From the NCBI RefSeq assembly GCF_937951745.1, contig NZ_CALFBQ010000030.1:37699-101698 (forward strand): DNA of 64,000 nucleotides. The letters run 5' to 3'. Positions within the stretch are counted from its first letter, which is position 1. Each line of letters starts with the position of its first letter. The notes beneath the pieces are model-generated. The model did not search any database and had not been told where the DNA came from. It saw nothing but the letters and a program-made list of their open reading frames with translations. The DNA is from an uncultured Chloroflexus sp. (lineage in GTDB: Bacteria; Chloroflexota; Chloroflexia; Chloroflexales; Chloroflexaceae). The translations under genes and the position numbers were made by a program. Shown here piece by piece: positions 27,415 through 36,247 of this stretch.

Positions 27415-28086
27415 TTACTGGCTCGGCAACTCGGCGTCATCAGGCGGAGCCGAGACCAGTTCTGGTTCAGGCTCCGCTTCCAAATGCTTCATATCATTCA
27501 CCAATTTGACCCGCCAGTGTTTGTAACCGATTTCAAGAATGGTGATCGACGTGTTACCGATATGCGGATAGCGCCCAAAGTTGGTGTCATGAAAGTTCTC
27601 GGCGTGGGATAACAGTGCACGAATACAGCCGCCGTGAGTGACAAACGCCAACGTGTGACCACGATGTTGGGCCGCCATCGCCTCGACGGCTGTCACCACC
27701 CGCTGCCGCAGCGCAGCCATCGTCTCGCCACCGCCGCGTGGCAGGTCATAACCTTGCATAATCTGCTTCCATTCATCAGGGAACTGTGTCCGCACCTCAT
27801 CAGTTGTGAGACCACTCCAGTGGCCGGTATCGATCTCGCGCAACGCCGGCAACAGTTGCACCGGCACTTTCAGTACAGCACCAATCTCCCATGCCGTCTG
27901 ATACGCGCGCGACAAGTCACTGCTGTAGATGGCAGAAAACCTTACCCCATCACGTACCAACCGGTTGGCCAACAATCGCGCCTGCCGGTAGCCAATCTCG
28001 TTGAGCGGAACATCAATATGTCCTTGCCAACGTCCCTGCATATTCCAGTCAGTCTCGCCGTGGCGGATCACGTAGATGGTGGTCAT
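27415..28086 (-). CDS. Histidine phosphatase (phosphoglycerate mutase-like / CobC-like)
   Basis: A 223-residue member of the histidine phosphatase superfamily. The phosphohistidine motif VIRHGETDWN is at residues 6-15, RWQGHIDVPLNEIG follows, and the second His is in VTHGGCIRAL (about 155-164). Cofactor-dependent mutases, alpha-ribazole phosphatase and broad phosphatases share these motifs, and the size and motif spacing fit the phosphatase group best. A Pro/Glu-rich tail of about 25 residues is extra. GGAG precedes ATG 28086. Confidence 0.85.
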   Translation of the reverse strand: MTTIYVIRHGETDWNMQGRWQGHIDVPLNEIGYRQARLLANRLVRDGVRFSAIYSSDLSRAYQTAWEIGAVLKVPVQLLPALREIDTGHWSGLTTDEVRTQFPDEWKQIMQGYDLPRGGGETMAALRQRVVTAVEAMAAQHRGHTLAFVTHGGCIRALLSHAENFHDTNFGRYPHIGNTSITILEIGYKHWRVKLVNDMKHLEAEPEPELVSAPPDDAELPSQ

Positions 28087-28355
28087 GGCATTCTCCGCGA
28101 AGAATCCTTTAGTTCTCTTGCTATGGTAACACAGAGTTATGACCGGAATGTTAAAAGAACGAAACGCACACTGTCATTGCGAGGTGCAGGGGTCGCGCCC
28201 TACGCGGCCCCCGCGCCGCAGCAACCTCCCCCATTAGCGAAAGCCATTCCCGTTTGTTCTAATCCCTCGCCCAATTCACGAAAGGGAGCTCGTTTTGTAC
28301 ATGGTGAAGATGCGGTATGATGGGCCAAGGTTCGAAGCAGATTCTCGGATAGATT
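28087..28355. repeat. Intergenic region with degenerate dispersed repeat
   Basis: Divergent gap between the phosphatase and ThyX-like genes. From about 28169 it carries a CATTGCGAGG...GCAACCTCCCCC segment, matching the same repeat type as 59520-59700, with a GC-rich palindromic core near 28190-28215. No gene seen. Confidence 0.4.
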
Positions 28356-29975
28356 ATGTTCACCCACACAAACGAACATTTCACACCGCAAGAGGTCGCG
28401 CTGCTCACGCCATTTGTGACCAATGTTGACCGGCCTGTCTTCTGTTTGCGCAACTTGCCGGAAGTGGTGAAGGGGGCGCTGTTTGCACGTTATAGCCGTA
28501 GCACGAAGAGCTTGCGCCGCCTCCTGCTCGACGAGTTCATCACTGAACCAGAGTCAGGGTTCGCCGCGATTGTGTCGGCAGTGGGCGATAGTCCGGCGGC
28601 GCAGTTAGTCGCTGCACGCCAAGCCGAAGCCTTCTACGAGCGGGTGCTGATTGGATACGGCGATGACTCGGTGGCTGAATTGGGGGGAGCGCATGTGGCC
28701 TGCGAAGGCGTGAGTAACATCGCTGCCAAGCTGCTCGAAGACAGTCGGTTGGGTTTGTCGCCGCTGGAAAAATCGACCCGCTATGTCCGGTTTGATCTGC
28801 CGGGGCCAGATGGCTATCGCTACCTGCGCGAACCGGTGTTGATGGCATCGCCGTTTGCGGAACGCTATACGGCGACGATGGACAACCTCTTCGCGACGTA
28901 TAGCGCATTGCTCGGCCCGGTGCAAGCATGGCTGCAAGCGCAATTCCCCCGCGATGAAGCCACTACCCCACGCGCCTATCGCAATGCGATTCAGGCCAAG
29001 GCACTCGATCTGTTGCGCGGGTTGTTGCCGATGGCGACCCAAACCAATGTTGGGTTGTTTGGCAATGGCCGCGCGTTTGAGTATCTGATTATCAAACTCG
29101 CCGCTGCACCCTTTGCCGAAGCGCGCGCCTTGAGCGAGGCAATTCAAACTGAGTTAGATTATGTCATTCCGGCCTTTGTCAAGCGGGCACGCAGCGAACG
29201 CGGCAAGGCGTATGCCGCATATTTGGCCGCTACCCGCGAACAGGCGGCGCAATGCGCCGCACAGCTCGCCATCGCTCCGACCAACGAGCCAGCGATTGCG
29301 GTGCGTTTGGTTGATTATGATCCGCAAGCGGAAGAAAAGATGGTCGCCGCCATCCTCTACCCGCATCTCGATCTGCCGCTGGATTCGATCCTCGCTTCCA
29401 TCAGCGCAATGCCGGCGCAGGAACGGCAGGCAATCATCGCGGCAGCCGTTGGCGAACGGGGCAGTCGCTTCCACCGGCCCGGTCGCGCCTTCGAGGAGCC
29501 GTATTACACCTTCGATATCTTGGCCGACATCGGCGCGTACCGCGATCTCCAGCGCCACCGTGTGCTCACCCAAGAACGGCAGCGCTTCACCGTCAGCCAC
29601 GGCTACGTCACCCCTCCTGAACTCGAACGGATCGGCGTCGCGCCTCAGTATCGCGCTGCGCTTGAGCAGGCTGCCGAATTGGTGACCGACCTGCAACGCG
29701 ACTTTCCCAATGAAGCGCAGTACGCAGTGCCCTTCGCCTTCCGTGTGCGCTGGCGGATGAAACTCAATCTGCGCGAAGCCTATCATTTGATCGAACTGCG
29801 CAGCGCGCGCCAAGGCCATCCCGCCTACCGCCAGATTGCCCAGATGATGTTTCAGGCTATTAGTGCGGTGCATCCAACGCTCACCGCTGGCATGCGGTTT
29901 GTTGACCACCACGACTACGATCTCGAACGGCTGGCTGCCGAGCAGCGGATCGATCAGAAGCGGCAGGGGACGTAA
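28356..29975 (+). CDS. Two-domain ThyX-like protein (FAD-dependent thymidylate synthase superfamily)
   Basis: A 539-residue protein that appears to be two fused ThyX-like halves. ThyX makes dTMP from dUMP with FAD, and its signature is RHRxxSxNExSxRY. Here the N-terminal half keeps only the second part, SPLEKSTRY (about residues 135-143). The C-terminal half keeps the first part, RHRVLTQERQRF (about 400-411). The pieces could complement each other in one active site, or the protein may do something else. The C-terminal part also contains MKLNLREAYHLIELRSARQGHPAYR, matching the usual ThyX substrate-binding end. ATG 28356 has a weak ribosome site. Confidence 0.75.
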   Translation: MFTHTNEHFTPQEVALLTPFVTNVDRPVFCLRNLPEVVKGALFARYSRSTKSLRRLLLDEFITEPESGFAAIVSAVGDSPAAQLVAARQAEAFYERVLIGYGDDSVAELGGAHVACEGVSNIAAKLLEDSRLGLSPLEKSTRYVRFDLPGPDGYRYLREPVLMASPFAERYTATMDNLFATYSALLGPVQAWLQAQFPRDEATTPRAYRNAIQAKALDLLRGLLPMATQTNVGLFGNGRAFEYLIIKLAAAPFAEARALSEAIQTELDYVIPAFVKRARSERGKAYAAYLAATREQAAQCAAQLAIAPTNEPAIAVRLVDYDPQAEEKMVAAILYPHLDLPLDSILASISAMPAQERQAIIAAAVGERGSRFHRPGRAFEEPYYTFDILADIGAYRDLQRHRVLTQERQRFTVSHGYVTPPELERIGVAPQYRAALEQAAELVTDLQRDFPNEAQYAVPFAFRVRWRMKLNLREAYHLIELRSARQGHPAYRQIAQMMFQAISAVHPTLTAGMRFVDHHDYDLERLAAEQRIDQKRQGT

Positions 29976-30386
29976 CGCCGCGCGCTACGAGGTGGCACGC
30001 GGGTTGCTGGCCCACCAGAGGAAGCGCTCTCGATGCGTTGTTGCTGGCTCCATTGAGACGCAAAGCGAACAAAGACGCGAAGGATGGAATACAAAGACGC
30101 AGAGGACGCAGTGAATTGTTGATCACCCTCACCCCATCCCCTCTCCCACTCGCGCGGGAGAGGGGTGTTGCGGCGTTCCGCGCTCCGACGCCTGTCCCGA
30201 AATCCGCACGGCCCTGCCCCCGTCAAGGGGGAGAGGGTGCCGGAGGGGTGAGAGCCATGATCCCGCACAGTGGGCTTCGTAAGCATAACCCGACCCATTG
30301 GGGCCGGGTTCCCTGCACAGCAGTTGCGGCTGTTCTAGATTAGATGTTCTGGCTACGCTCAACAGGTTGATCGCGTTAACTCGGGA
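29976..30386. repeat. Gene-free region with dispersed intergenic repeats
   Basis: About 410 bases between the ThyX-like gene and tRNA-Leu. A stretch at about 30056-30112 consists of AAGACGC/GCAGAGGACGC-type units, whose inverted version recurs near 33305-33330. It is followed at about 30124-30251 by a CCCTCACCCC...CTCTCCC / GGGAGAGGGG...GGAGGGGTGAG palindromic element of the kind common between bacterial genes. Short frames here are repeat sequence, not genes. Confidence 0.6.
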
Positions 30387-30474
30387 AATGGTGCCGGAGA
30401 CGGGACTCGAACCCGTAAGGGGTTTCCCCCAGCGGTTTTTAAGACCGCAGCGTTTGCCATTTCGCCACTCCGGC
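30387..30474 (-). tRNA. tRNA-Leu (anticodon TAA), CCA encoded
   Basis: Reading the minus strand from 30474: acceptor GCCGGAG pairs with CTCCGGC (30391-30397). The anticodon stem GCGGT/ACCGC encloses loop CTTAAAA, giving anticodon TAA. A long variable arm (GGGGGAAACCCC) and the T-loop GGTTCGAGTCC follow. A long variable arm with TAA fits leucine. The discriminator A is at 30390 and CCA is encoded at 30387-30389. Confidence 0.97.
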
Positions 30475-30567
30475 ATAACGCTTGCCGACCTTCATTATAG
30501 CAAATTTACGAAAACCGGTGGCGCCGCACGATGCGCACCAGCAACGAACGATAAAATGATCGCGTAC

Positions 30568-31620
30568 TCATTGCGGCTGCAAAAAGTCTCCGGCGCACCA
30601 ACCTTCGATCCCGGCGCTACGCACCTGCCACCACACCCAGCCATCACGCTCCACCGGGCCGCCGATAATCTCGACCTGCGTACCCGGAGCTAACACCAGC
30701 AACACCGGAATATCAGCGCCAAGCCCGGGTTGCACACGCAAATTCAGCGCCGGAATGCCTTCACTTACCACTGCCGTGCGCCCTATCGCTAAGCCATCGG
30801 GCAACGGCGATGGCGAAGGCGCAACGGTTGCCGGCGGATTAGCGCTCACGGTTGCGAGCGGCTCTCCGCCCGGCGCTGCTGTGGTCTGCGCTATAGCTGG
30901 CAATTCGGTTGGAGCCGGCGACAGATTGACAATCGGGGCAGTGGGAAGTGTCACTGACGCCGGACTTTGCAAGCTGAGCGCAATTGCTAGCCCGATGACA
31001 AAGATACTGACAATGATCAACGTTGGCGCAACCCAACCCGGCACTAACGGCCCGCGCGGCGTCTCTTCATCAAGCGCGCGATGGCCCAGAGCACGAATGC
31101 GACGCTCTTCATCATAGGCGGTATGGCGGTCGCGCAACCGCACCCGCACCGGCTCGTCATCGGGCAAGGCGGTTTGCGCACGCATCGGTTGGGTTGCGCG
31201 CTGGCGAGGTCGTTCCGTTTCAGTTGTAGGCAATGCCTGCACGCCATAACGCGGCAACAGCATGACGGCGAGCCGCTGATAGGCCGCTAGCGTCTCGCCA
31301 GTAACAGCTAGATGTTCACCACGGGCAATCCGCCCGCGTAGCCGGTGCAGGCGCTGCACGGCATCGACCTCTTCGGCGCTGAGCGGCAACCGGTCAAGGG
31401 CCTGCATCGCGGCCAACACGCCGGCAAACGGGCCGAGCGCAGCCGGCGAATTGACGCGCAACAGGTGGGCACGCAGCGCATCTTCGATAGCGCCGTGAAT
31501 GCTGAGCAACGCCAATTCCGGCACATCACGCCGCGCCCGCGCCAACGTATACTTCTCGCGCGCCGACTCGAGCAACGTAATCGGATTCAGCGCGGTTGAC
31601 TCATCCCCTGTCAGCGTCAT
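30568..31620 (-). CDS. Membrane protein with C-terminal SH3-like domain
   Basis: A 350-residue protein. The N-terminal about 130 residues are helical (LLSIHGAIEDALRAHLLR...), resembling a HEPN-like or effector-type helical bundle. A basic linker precedes one membrane helix (about 203-225: LIIVSIFVIGLAIALSL), then a Pro/Thr/Ala-rich stalk and a bacterial SH3 domain (about 280-350: LNLRVQPGLG...VEIIGGPVERDGWVWWQV) on the outside, which may bind cell-wall material. Its ATG overlaps the gatB stop by four bases, so it is translationally coupled to gatB, a pairing with no obvious functional reason. Confidence 0.78.
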   Translation of the reverse strand: MTLTGDESTALNPITLLESAREKYTLARARRDVPELALLSIHGAIEDALRAHLLRVNSPAALGPFAGVLAAMQALDRLPLSAEEVDAVQRLHRLRGRIARGEHLAVTGETLAAYQRLAVMLLPRYGVQALPTTETERPRQRATQPMRAQTALPDDEPVRVRLRDRHTAYDEERRIRALGHRALDEETPRGPLVPGWVAPTLIIVSIFVIGLAIALSLQSPASVTLPTAPIVNLSPAPTELPAIAQTTAAPGGEPLATVSANPPATVAPSPSPLPDGLAIGRTAVVSEGIPALNLRVQPGLGADIPVLLVLAPGTQVEIIGGPVERDGWVWWQVRSAGIEGWCAGDFLQPQ

Positions 31621-33071
31621 CCAAGTTCTGCCTCTAACAATTCACGCACCCGTTGCGCGTTCGCCTGCCCCTTCGTGGCCCGCATCACCATCCCGACCAG
31701 AAATTGAATGGCGGTCGTTTTGCCCTTGCGATACTCGGCAATCGCTTTGGCCGCCTTCTCATCGGCCAACGCATCCCGCACCGCTGCTAACAACGCGCCA
31801 TCATCGCTAATTTGGGTCAGGCCCCGCTCAGCTACCAGCGCCGCCGGATCAGCACCGGTTGCGAACACTTCTTCAAACAGTTGCTTGGCCACCGCGCGCG
31901 TGATCGTCCCGCTTTGCACCAGATCGATCAGCGTCGCCAGCCGGTTCACCGGCATACGATCGATCAACGCCGTCGCCGGCTCGCCGCGATCGTTCAACAA
32001 ACGAAAGCCTTCGTTCAACACCCAATTCGCCACCTCTTTCGCCCCATCGGGCCGGTTGACCGTTGCTACCGCCGCTTCGTAATAATCGGCGATCGCCCGC
32101 TCTTGAGTGAGCAGATCGGCGTCTTGCCATGACAGGCCGTGGGTAGTCATCAGCCGGGTACGGCGCGCGTCAGGCAATTCGGGTAACTCAGCCTTGCGGG
32201 CGGCGATCCATTCCGGCGCCAGCACCAACGGCGGAATGTCAGGTTCAGGGAAGTAGCGGTAGTCGTGGGCATACTCTTTCGAGCGTTGACCCTCAGTACG
32301 GCCCAGATCCTCGCGCCAGCCGCGCGTCTCTTGCTCAACTACGCCGCCGGATTCGAGCACACGGATCTGCCGCTCGATCTCATACGCTAGCGCTCGTTCG
32401 ACAAAGCGGAACGAGTTGATGTTCTTGATCTCGACCTTGGCGCCGAACCGATCTGAGCCTGCCGGGCGCACACTGACATTCGCGTCGCAGCGCAGCGCCC
32501 CCTCTTCGAGATTGCCGCTATTGGCCCCGATCCAGACTAAAATCTGGCGGATCTTCTCAAAGGTCAAGCGAGCCTCTTCTGGCGTGCGAATATCAGGCCG
32601 AGTGACAATTTCCATTAATGGCATGCCACTGCGGTTGTAGTCAATCAACGATGCGCCGTCAGGGCTGTGAATCAAGCGACCAGTATCTTCTTCGATATGC
32701 AACCGCTCAATCCCGATTCGGCGCACCTCGCCGGCAGCGGTACGAATCTCGATCGCGCCATCGCTGCACAGCGGCTCATCGTATTGGGTAATCTGAAAGC
32801 CCTTGGGCAAGTCAGGATAGGGGTACGACTTGCGGGCAAAGATCGAGCGTTCGTTAACCCGACAACCTAACGCCAACCCGCAAAGCGCAGCCAATTCAAC
32901 AGCGCGGGCGTTAAGTACGGGCAGCGCGCCGGGCAGACCAAGGCTCACCACCGAAACGCGGGTATTGGGTGGCGCGCCAGCGTAATCGGTGCTGCAACCG
33001 TCGAACATCTTGGAGGCGGTCAGCACATGGGCATGGATCTCAAGGCCGATCGTGGCGATATATTCAGGCAT
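31617..33071 (-). CDS. gatB: Aspartyl/glutamyl-tRNA amidotransferase subunit B
   Basis: A 484-residue GatB subunit that phosphorylates and amidates Glu-tRNA(Gln) or Asp-tRNA(Asn) together with GatA and GatC. GLEIHAHVLTASKMF at the N-terminus, RKSYPYPDLPKGFQITQYD, EEDTGR and DYNRSGMPLMEIVT are signature segments; the C-terminal YqeY-like tail ends FLVGMVMRATKGQANAQ. ATG 33071 has GAGGA five bases upstream; the frame opens at 33083. gatA and gatC are not neighbours here. Confidence 0.95.
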   Translation of the reverse strand: MPEYIATIGLEIHAHVLTASKMFDGCSTDYAGAPPNTRVSVVSLGLPGALPVLNARAVELAALCGLALGCRVNERSIFARKSYPYPDLPKGFQITQYDEPLCSDGAIEIRTAAGEVRRIGIERLHIEEDTGRLIHSPDGASLIDYNRSGMPLMEIVTRPDIRTPEEARLTFEKIRQILVWIGANSGNLEEGALRCDANVSVRPAGSDRFGAKVEIKNINSFRFVERALAYEIERQIRVLESGGVVEQETRGWREDLGRTEGQRSKEYAHDYRYFPEPDIPPLVLAPEWIAARKAELPELPDARRTRLMTTHGLSWQDADLLTQERAIADYYEAAVATVNRPDGAKEVANWVLNEGFRLLNDRGEPATALIDRMPVNRLATLIDLVQSGTITRAVAKQLFEEVFATGADPAALVAERGLTQISDDGALLAAVRDALADEKAAKAIAEYRKGKTTAIQFLVGMVMRATKGQANAQRVRELLEAELG

Positions 33072-33215
33072 AGGCTTCCTCACGCAACGTCACCTTGCCC
33101 TTTATTGTACTCGGTTTTCGGTGATGGTGCGCGGAACGCTCTCCGATAGCGGCTCACACGGATGTACGGAGGGCGACTCACACGGAGCCACGGCAGCAGA
33201 AACTCACACAAACCC

Positions 33216-33303
33216 ACCCAGCACCGCGACGGTGACCGCCTACGCGCTCGCCGCACCTACCCAGCACCGCGACGGTGACCGCCTACGCGCTCGCCGCACC
33301 TAC
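33216..33303. repeat. 43-bp tandem repeat, two copies
   Basis: Two perfect back-to-back copies with a 43-base period (33216-33258 and 33259-33301, plus two further matching bases). They lie in the gap upstream of gatB, with looser CTCACACGGA-type repeats around 33150-33210. This is not a CRISPR: there are no spacers. Confidence 0.85.
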
Positions 33304-33356
33304 ATCTTCCCTCTGCGTCTTTGCGCCTGTACGTTTCCCCCTCTGCGCCCTTACAC

Positions 33357-34031
33357 TCACGCTTCTTGTTCTGGATCAACCCCTAGCTCGCGCAGACGCG
33401 CCGCCAGCCGCTCGGCCCGTTGTCGCTCTTGCTCGGCCCGTTGTCGCTCTTGCTCAGCCAATGCCTGCAACTCGACAAAACTCAGAAATGGCCGACCATC
33501 AGGCCAATACATCTGTATGCCATCAACTGCTCGGCCAAACTTCACCCCTAACCGTGGACTTACCCAACCATCGAGTTCAGGAATGACCCGCAACCGGCCA
33601 TCAATGCGTTGCCAACCGCTCATATCACCAGTGTCAGGATCGTACAGATAGTACTCCTCGACCCCGTACATATCGTAGAACTCTAACTTGGCGGCCATTT
33701 CAGTCAACGTATTACTTGGCGATAACACCTCAAACACGACGTGCGGCGCAGTATTGCCCTCTTCCCATTGCCGATACGACCCGCGATCCCCTTTGGGCCG
33801 ACCAAACACCACCATCACATCCGGCGCACGCCGAATGTCAGGCCGGCCTTCGACCGGATACCAAAGCAAATCGCCGGCAACAAAGACATCAGCCCGCTCG
33901 CGAAAGAGTGCGTCGAGGTTCCCCTGAATGGTGACGATAGCGCGAAACTGCTTGGTGTTATCGGCCATAGGCATGCCGTCACTATCGGGGTAGACGATTG
34001 GCGTGGCAACCACCGGCTGACGAGTCATCAT
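33357..34031 (-). CDS. Uma2-family (DUF820) PD-(D/E)xK nuclease-like protein
   Basis: A 224-residue member of a family abundant in cyanobacteria and Chloroflexota, with a restriction-endonuclease-like fold. The catalytic pattern is visible: PDVMVVFG (Asp), then VVFEVLSPSNT (Glu-x-hydrophobic) and KLEFYDMYGVEEYYLYDP. The biological role of the family is not settled. A C-terminal extension with AEQERQRAEQERQRAE is a short charged coiled coil. The start may be ATG 34031 or the ATG at 34028. It stands alone, with a divergent gap to malate synthase. Confidence 0.85.
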   Translation of the reverse strand: MMTRQPVVATPIVYPDSDGMPMADNTKQFRAIVTIQGNLDALFRERADVFVAGDLLWYPVEGRPDIRRAPDVMVVFGRPKGDRGSYRQWEEGNTAPHVVFEVLSPSNTLTEMAAKLEFYDMYGVEEYYLYDPDTGDMSGWQRIDGRLRVIPELDGWVSPRLGVKFGRAVDGIQMYWPDGRPFLSFVELQALAEQERQRAEQERQRAERLAARLRELGVDPEQEA

Positions 34032-34335
34032 CCACCTCCTGTTGCGAACATTTGTTCCAATATACTCCGTTTAAGCAGGTATTGCAAGCAAGATAGACAA
34101 CAATCCTTCTGAAACATGCGCCTTGTTTGGCAAGCGTTAAGCTTGCCGTACACGTCGCAGGCAAAGACCCTTGCATACTTCACGACAGTATCGTCAGTAG
34201 GCTCCCCGCCGAGAGGCAACTCGGTGAACCATGCTCACATCACCTAACCGAGACAGATCACAATCCGCGAGAAGAGGAAAGCGAGTAAGTCGCCTCTCTG
34301 TCCGTTTTGGTCTTCGATTCCCCCTTTTCTGTCCA
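34032..34335. other. Gene-free region upstream of malate synthase
   Basis: About 300 bases without a credible gene. One perfect 7-base hairpin (GGCAAGC 34129-34135, GCTTGCC 34141-34147) is present; otherwise nothing recognisable. Confidence 0.5.
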
Positions 34336-34367
34336 TTGACATCACACTAACGCTTTTCTGGTATAAT
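34336..34367 (+). promoter_or_regulatory. Promoter of malate synthase
   Basis: TTGACA (34336-34341) and TGGTATAAT (extended -10, 34359-34367). The 20-base spacing is longer than the optimum of 17, so the extended -10 may be what matters. It starts a leader of about 35 bases before ATG 34409. Confidence 0.65.
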
Positions 34368-34408
34368 AGTACACGGAAATTGTTTCCGCATCATGAAAGG
34401 AGGGTTGC

Positions 34409-36007
34409 ATGACCGCCCCCCAACTCCCTGCCGGAGTGACGATCACTGCACCGATCACACCCGAATATGCCGAGATTCTGACCCCGGAAGCACTGGAATT
34501 TCTCGCGACCCTGCATCGCCGCTTTAACGCGCGCCGACTTGAGCTGCTGGCCCGTCGCGCCGAACGCCAGCGCGCGATCGATGCCGGTGAGCGGCCTGAT
34601 TTTCTGCCCGAAACCGCCCACATCCGCGCGAGCGACTGGACAATCGCACCCTTCCCGCCCCAACTCAATGACCGCCGGGTCGAGATTACCGGCCCGGTTG
34701 ACCGCAAAATGGTCATTAATGCGCTCAATTCGGGCGCGAAGGTTTTTATGGCCGACTTCGAGGATGCTAATACCCCCACGTGGCAAAATCAGATCGAAGG
34801 CCAGATCAACTTGCGCGATGCATTGCGCCGCACAATCACGTACACTAGCCCCGAAGGCAAATATTACGCCCTCAATGCCAATCCCGCCATCTTGTTCGTG
34901 CGACCGCGTGGTTGGCATCTCAACGAGAAGCATGTGCTGATCGACGGCGAGCCGATGTCGGGAGCGATCTTCGATTTTGGCCTCTATTTCTTCCACAATG
35001 CCCAAACCGCGATCGACGTGCAAGGCGGCCCTTACTTCTACTTGCCGAAGATGGAGAGCCACCTTGAGGCGCGGTTGTGGAATGACATCTTTGTACTGGC
35101 GCAGGAGCTGCGCGGTATTCCACGCGGTACGATCAAAGCTACCGTGCTGATCGAGACGATACTCGCCGCATTTGAGATGGATGAAATTCTCTACGAACTG
35201 CGCGAGCACTCAGCCGGCCTCAACTGCGGACGGTGGGACTATATCTTCTCGTGCATTAAGAAGTTCCGCAACGACCCCAACTTCTGCCTTGCTGACCGGG
35301 CGCTCGTGACGATGACCACTCACTTTATGCGGTCGTACTCGTTGTTGGCGATCAAGACCTGCCACCGCCGCGGCGCCCATGCGATGGGTGGTATGGCGGC
35401 CCAGATTCCGATCAAGAATGATCCGGTGGCGAATGAAGCGGCGCTGGCCAAGGTGCGCGCCGACAAGGAGCGGGAGGCGAACGACGGTCACGACGGCACA
35501 TGGGTCGCTCACCCCGGTCTGGTGCCGGTGGCGATGGAGGTCTTCGACCGTCTGATGCCTACCCCCAATCAGATTAGTCGCCAACGTGACGATGTGCAAG
35601 TCACCGCTGCCGACCTGCTCGCATTCGGCCCCAGCGAACCGATCACCGAGCAGGGGATGCGGTTGAATATCAACGTCGGCATCCAGTATCTCGGCGCCTG
35701 GCTGGCCGGTAATGGCTGCGTGCCGGTGTTTAATCTCATGGAAGATGCCGCTACCGCCGAGATTTCCCGTGCCCAGATCTGGCAGTGGATCCGCAGTCCG
35801 AAGGGTGTGCTCGAAGATGGCCGTAAGGTAACGGTGGAACTCTTCCGCCAGATGCTGCCCGAAGAGCTGACCAAAGTGCGCGAGATTCTGGGACCGGCCT
35901 ACGATGATGGCCGTTACGAAGAGGCCGCCGAATTGTTTGACGAGATTACCACCGATCCTAATTTCGTTGAATTTTTGACCTTGCCGGCCTACGAGCGTAT
36001 CCCGTAA
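34409..36007 (+). CDS. aceB: Malate synthase (A type)
   Basis: A 532-residue enzyme that condenses glyoxylate and acetyl-CoA to malate. [10 protein letters not shown] (about 112-121), [13 protein letters not shown] and [11 protein letters not shown] are signatures of the A isoform; GVWVAHPGL-like [13 protein letters not shown] carries the catalytic-side segment near the C-terminal third. AAAGGAGGG precedes ATG 34409 by an ideal distance. Isocitrate lyase is not adjacent. In this setting the enzyme would serve the glyoxylate cycle or glyoxylate from 3-hydroxypropionate-type routes. Confidence 0.95.
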   Translation: MTAPQLPAGVTITAPITPEYAEILTPEALEFLATLHRRFNARRLELLARRAERQRAIDAGERPDFLPETAHIRASDWTIAPFPPQLNDRRVEITGPVDRKMVINALNSGAKVFMADFEDANTPTWQNQIEGQINLRDALRRTITYTSPEGKYYALNANPAILFVRPRGWHLNEKHVLIDGEPMSGAIFDFGLYFFHNAQTAIDVQGGPYFYLPKMESHLEARLWNDIFVLAQELRGIPRGTIKATVLIETILAAFEMDEILYELREHSAGLNCGRWDYIFSCIKKFRNDPNFCLADRALVTMTTHFMRSYSLLAIKTCHRRGAHAMGGMAAQIPIKNDPVANEAALAKVRADKEREANDGHDGTWVAHPGLVPVAMEVFDRLMPTPNQISRQRDDVQVTAADLLAFGPSEPITEQGMRLNINVGIQYLGAWLAGNGCVPVFNLMEDAATAEISRAQIWQWIRSPKGVLEDGRKVTVELFRQMLPEELTKVREILGPAYDDGRYEEAAELFDEITTDPNFVEFLTLPAYERIP

Positions 36008-36021
36008 CCGGTCACACACAT

Positions 36022-36045
36022 AGGGGCGACATCGGCGTCGCCCCT
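36022..36045. terminator. Hairpin after malate synthase
   Basis: Perfect 9-base arms (AGGGGCGAC, 36022-36030; GTCGCCCCT, 36037-36045) around a 6-base loop, 14 bases after the stop; no T-tract. A GTAGGGGCG-type element of the kind also found at 55451-55496. Confidence 0.65.
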
Positions 36046-36103
36046 GCAATCTTCACTCACCTCTATCCACAATTTGCCCATCTTTTGTCAGGGAAATTTC
36101 CGC

Positions 36104-36132
36104 TGGCAACAATCCCAACAGAGTGTTACAAT
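36104..36132 (+). promoter_or_regulatory. Promoter upstream of the epimerase-like gene
   Basis: TGGCAA (36104-36109) and extended -10 TGTTACAAT (36124-36132), with 17 bases between the hexamers TGGCAA and TACAAT. About 115 bases of leader precede ATG 36248. Confidence 0.5.
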
Positions 36133-36247
36133 TAGCAGTAACCTGCTGCACCTACACAGACAAGCACCGCTTTTGCCGATGTGCAGCCTGCTCTATAAGT
36201 CGGGCGGTGTCAGAGTAGTCACCCGCCCCTACACGACGAGGTGACCT

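Noticed and set aside
29154..29912. 252-residue antisense frame in the ThyX-like gene
   Set aside because: No ribosome site, no family features; the plus frame has ThyX motifs.
30038..30343. 101-residue frame between the ThyX-like gene and tRNA-Leu
   Set aside because: Its sequence is made of intergenic repeat elements and palindromes.
33216..33303. Possible CRISPR array
   Set aside because: Two units directly adjacent with no spacer; no cas genes anywhere in the window.
33357..34031. Uma2 protein as part of a restriction or defence system
   Set aside because: Uma2 proteins are numerous and solitary in these genomes; no methyltransferase or other defence gene is adjacent.
34391..36049. Two frames of 270-280 residues antisense to malate synthase
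   Set aside because: Malate synthase is unambiguous on the plus strand; no recognisable protein on the other.
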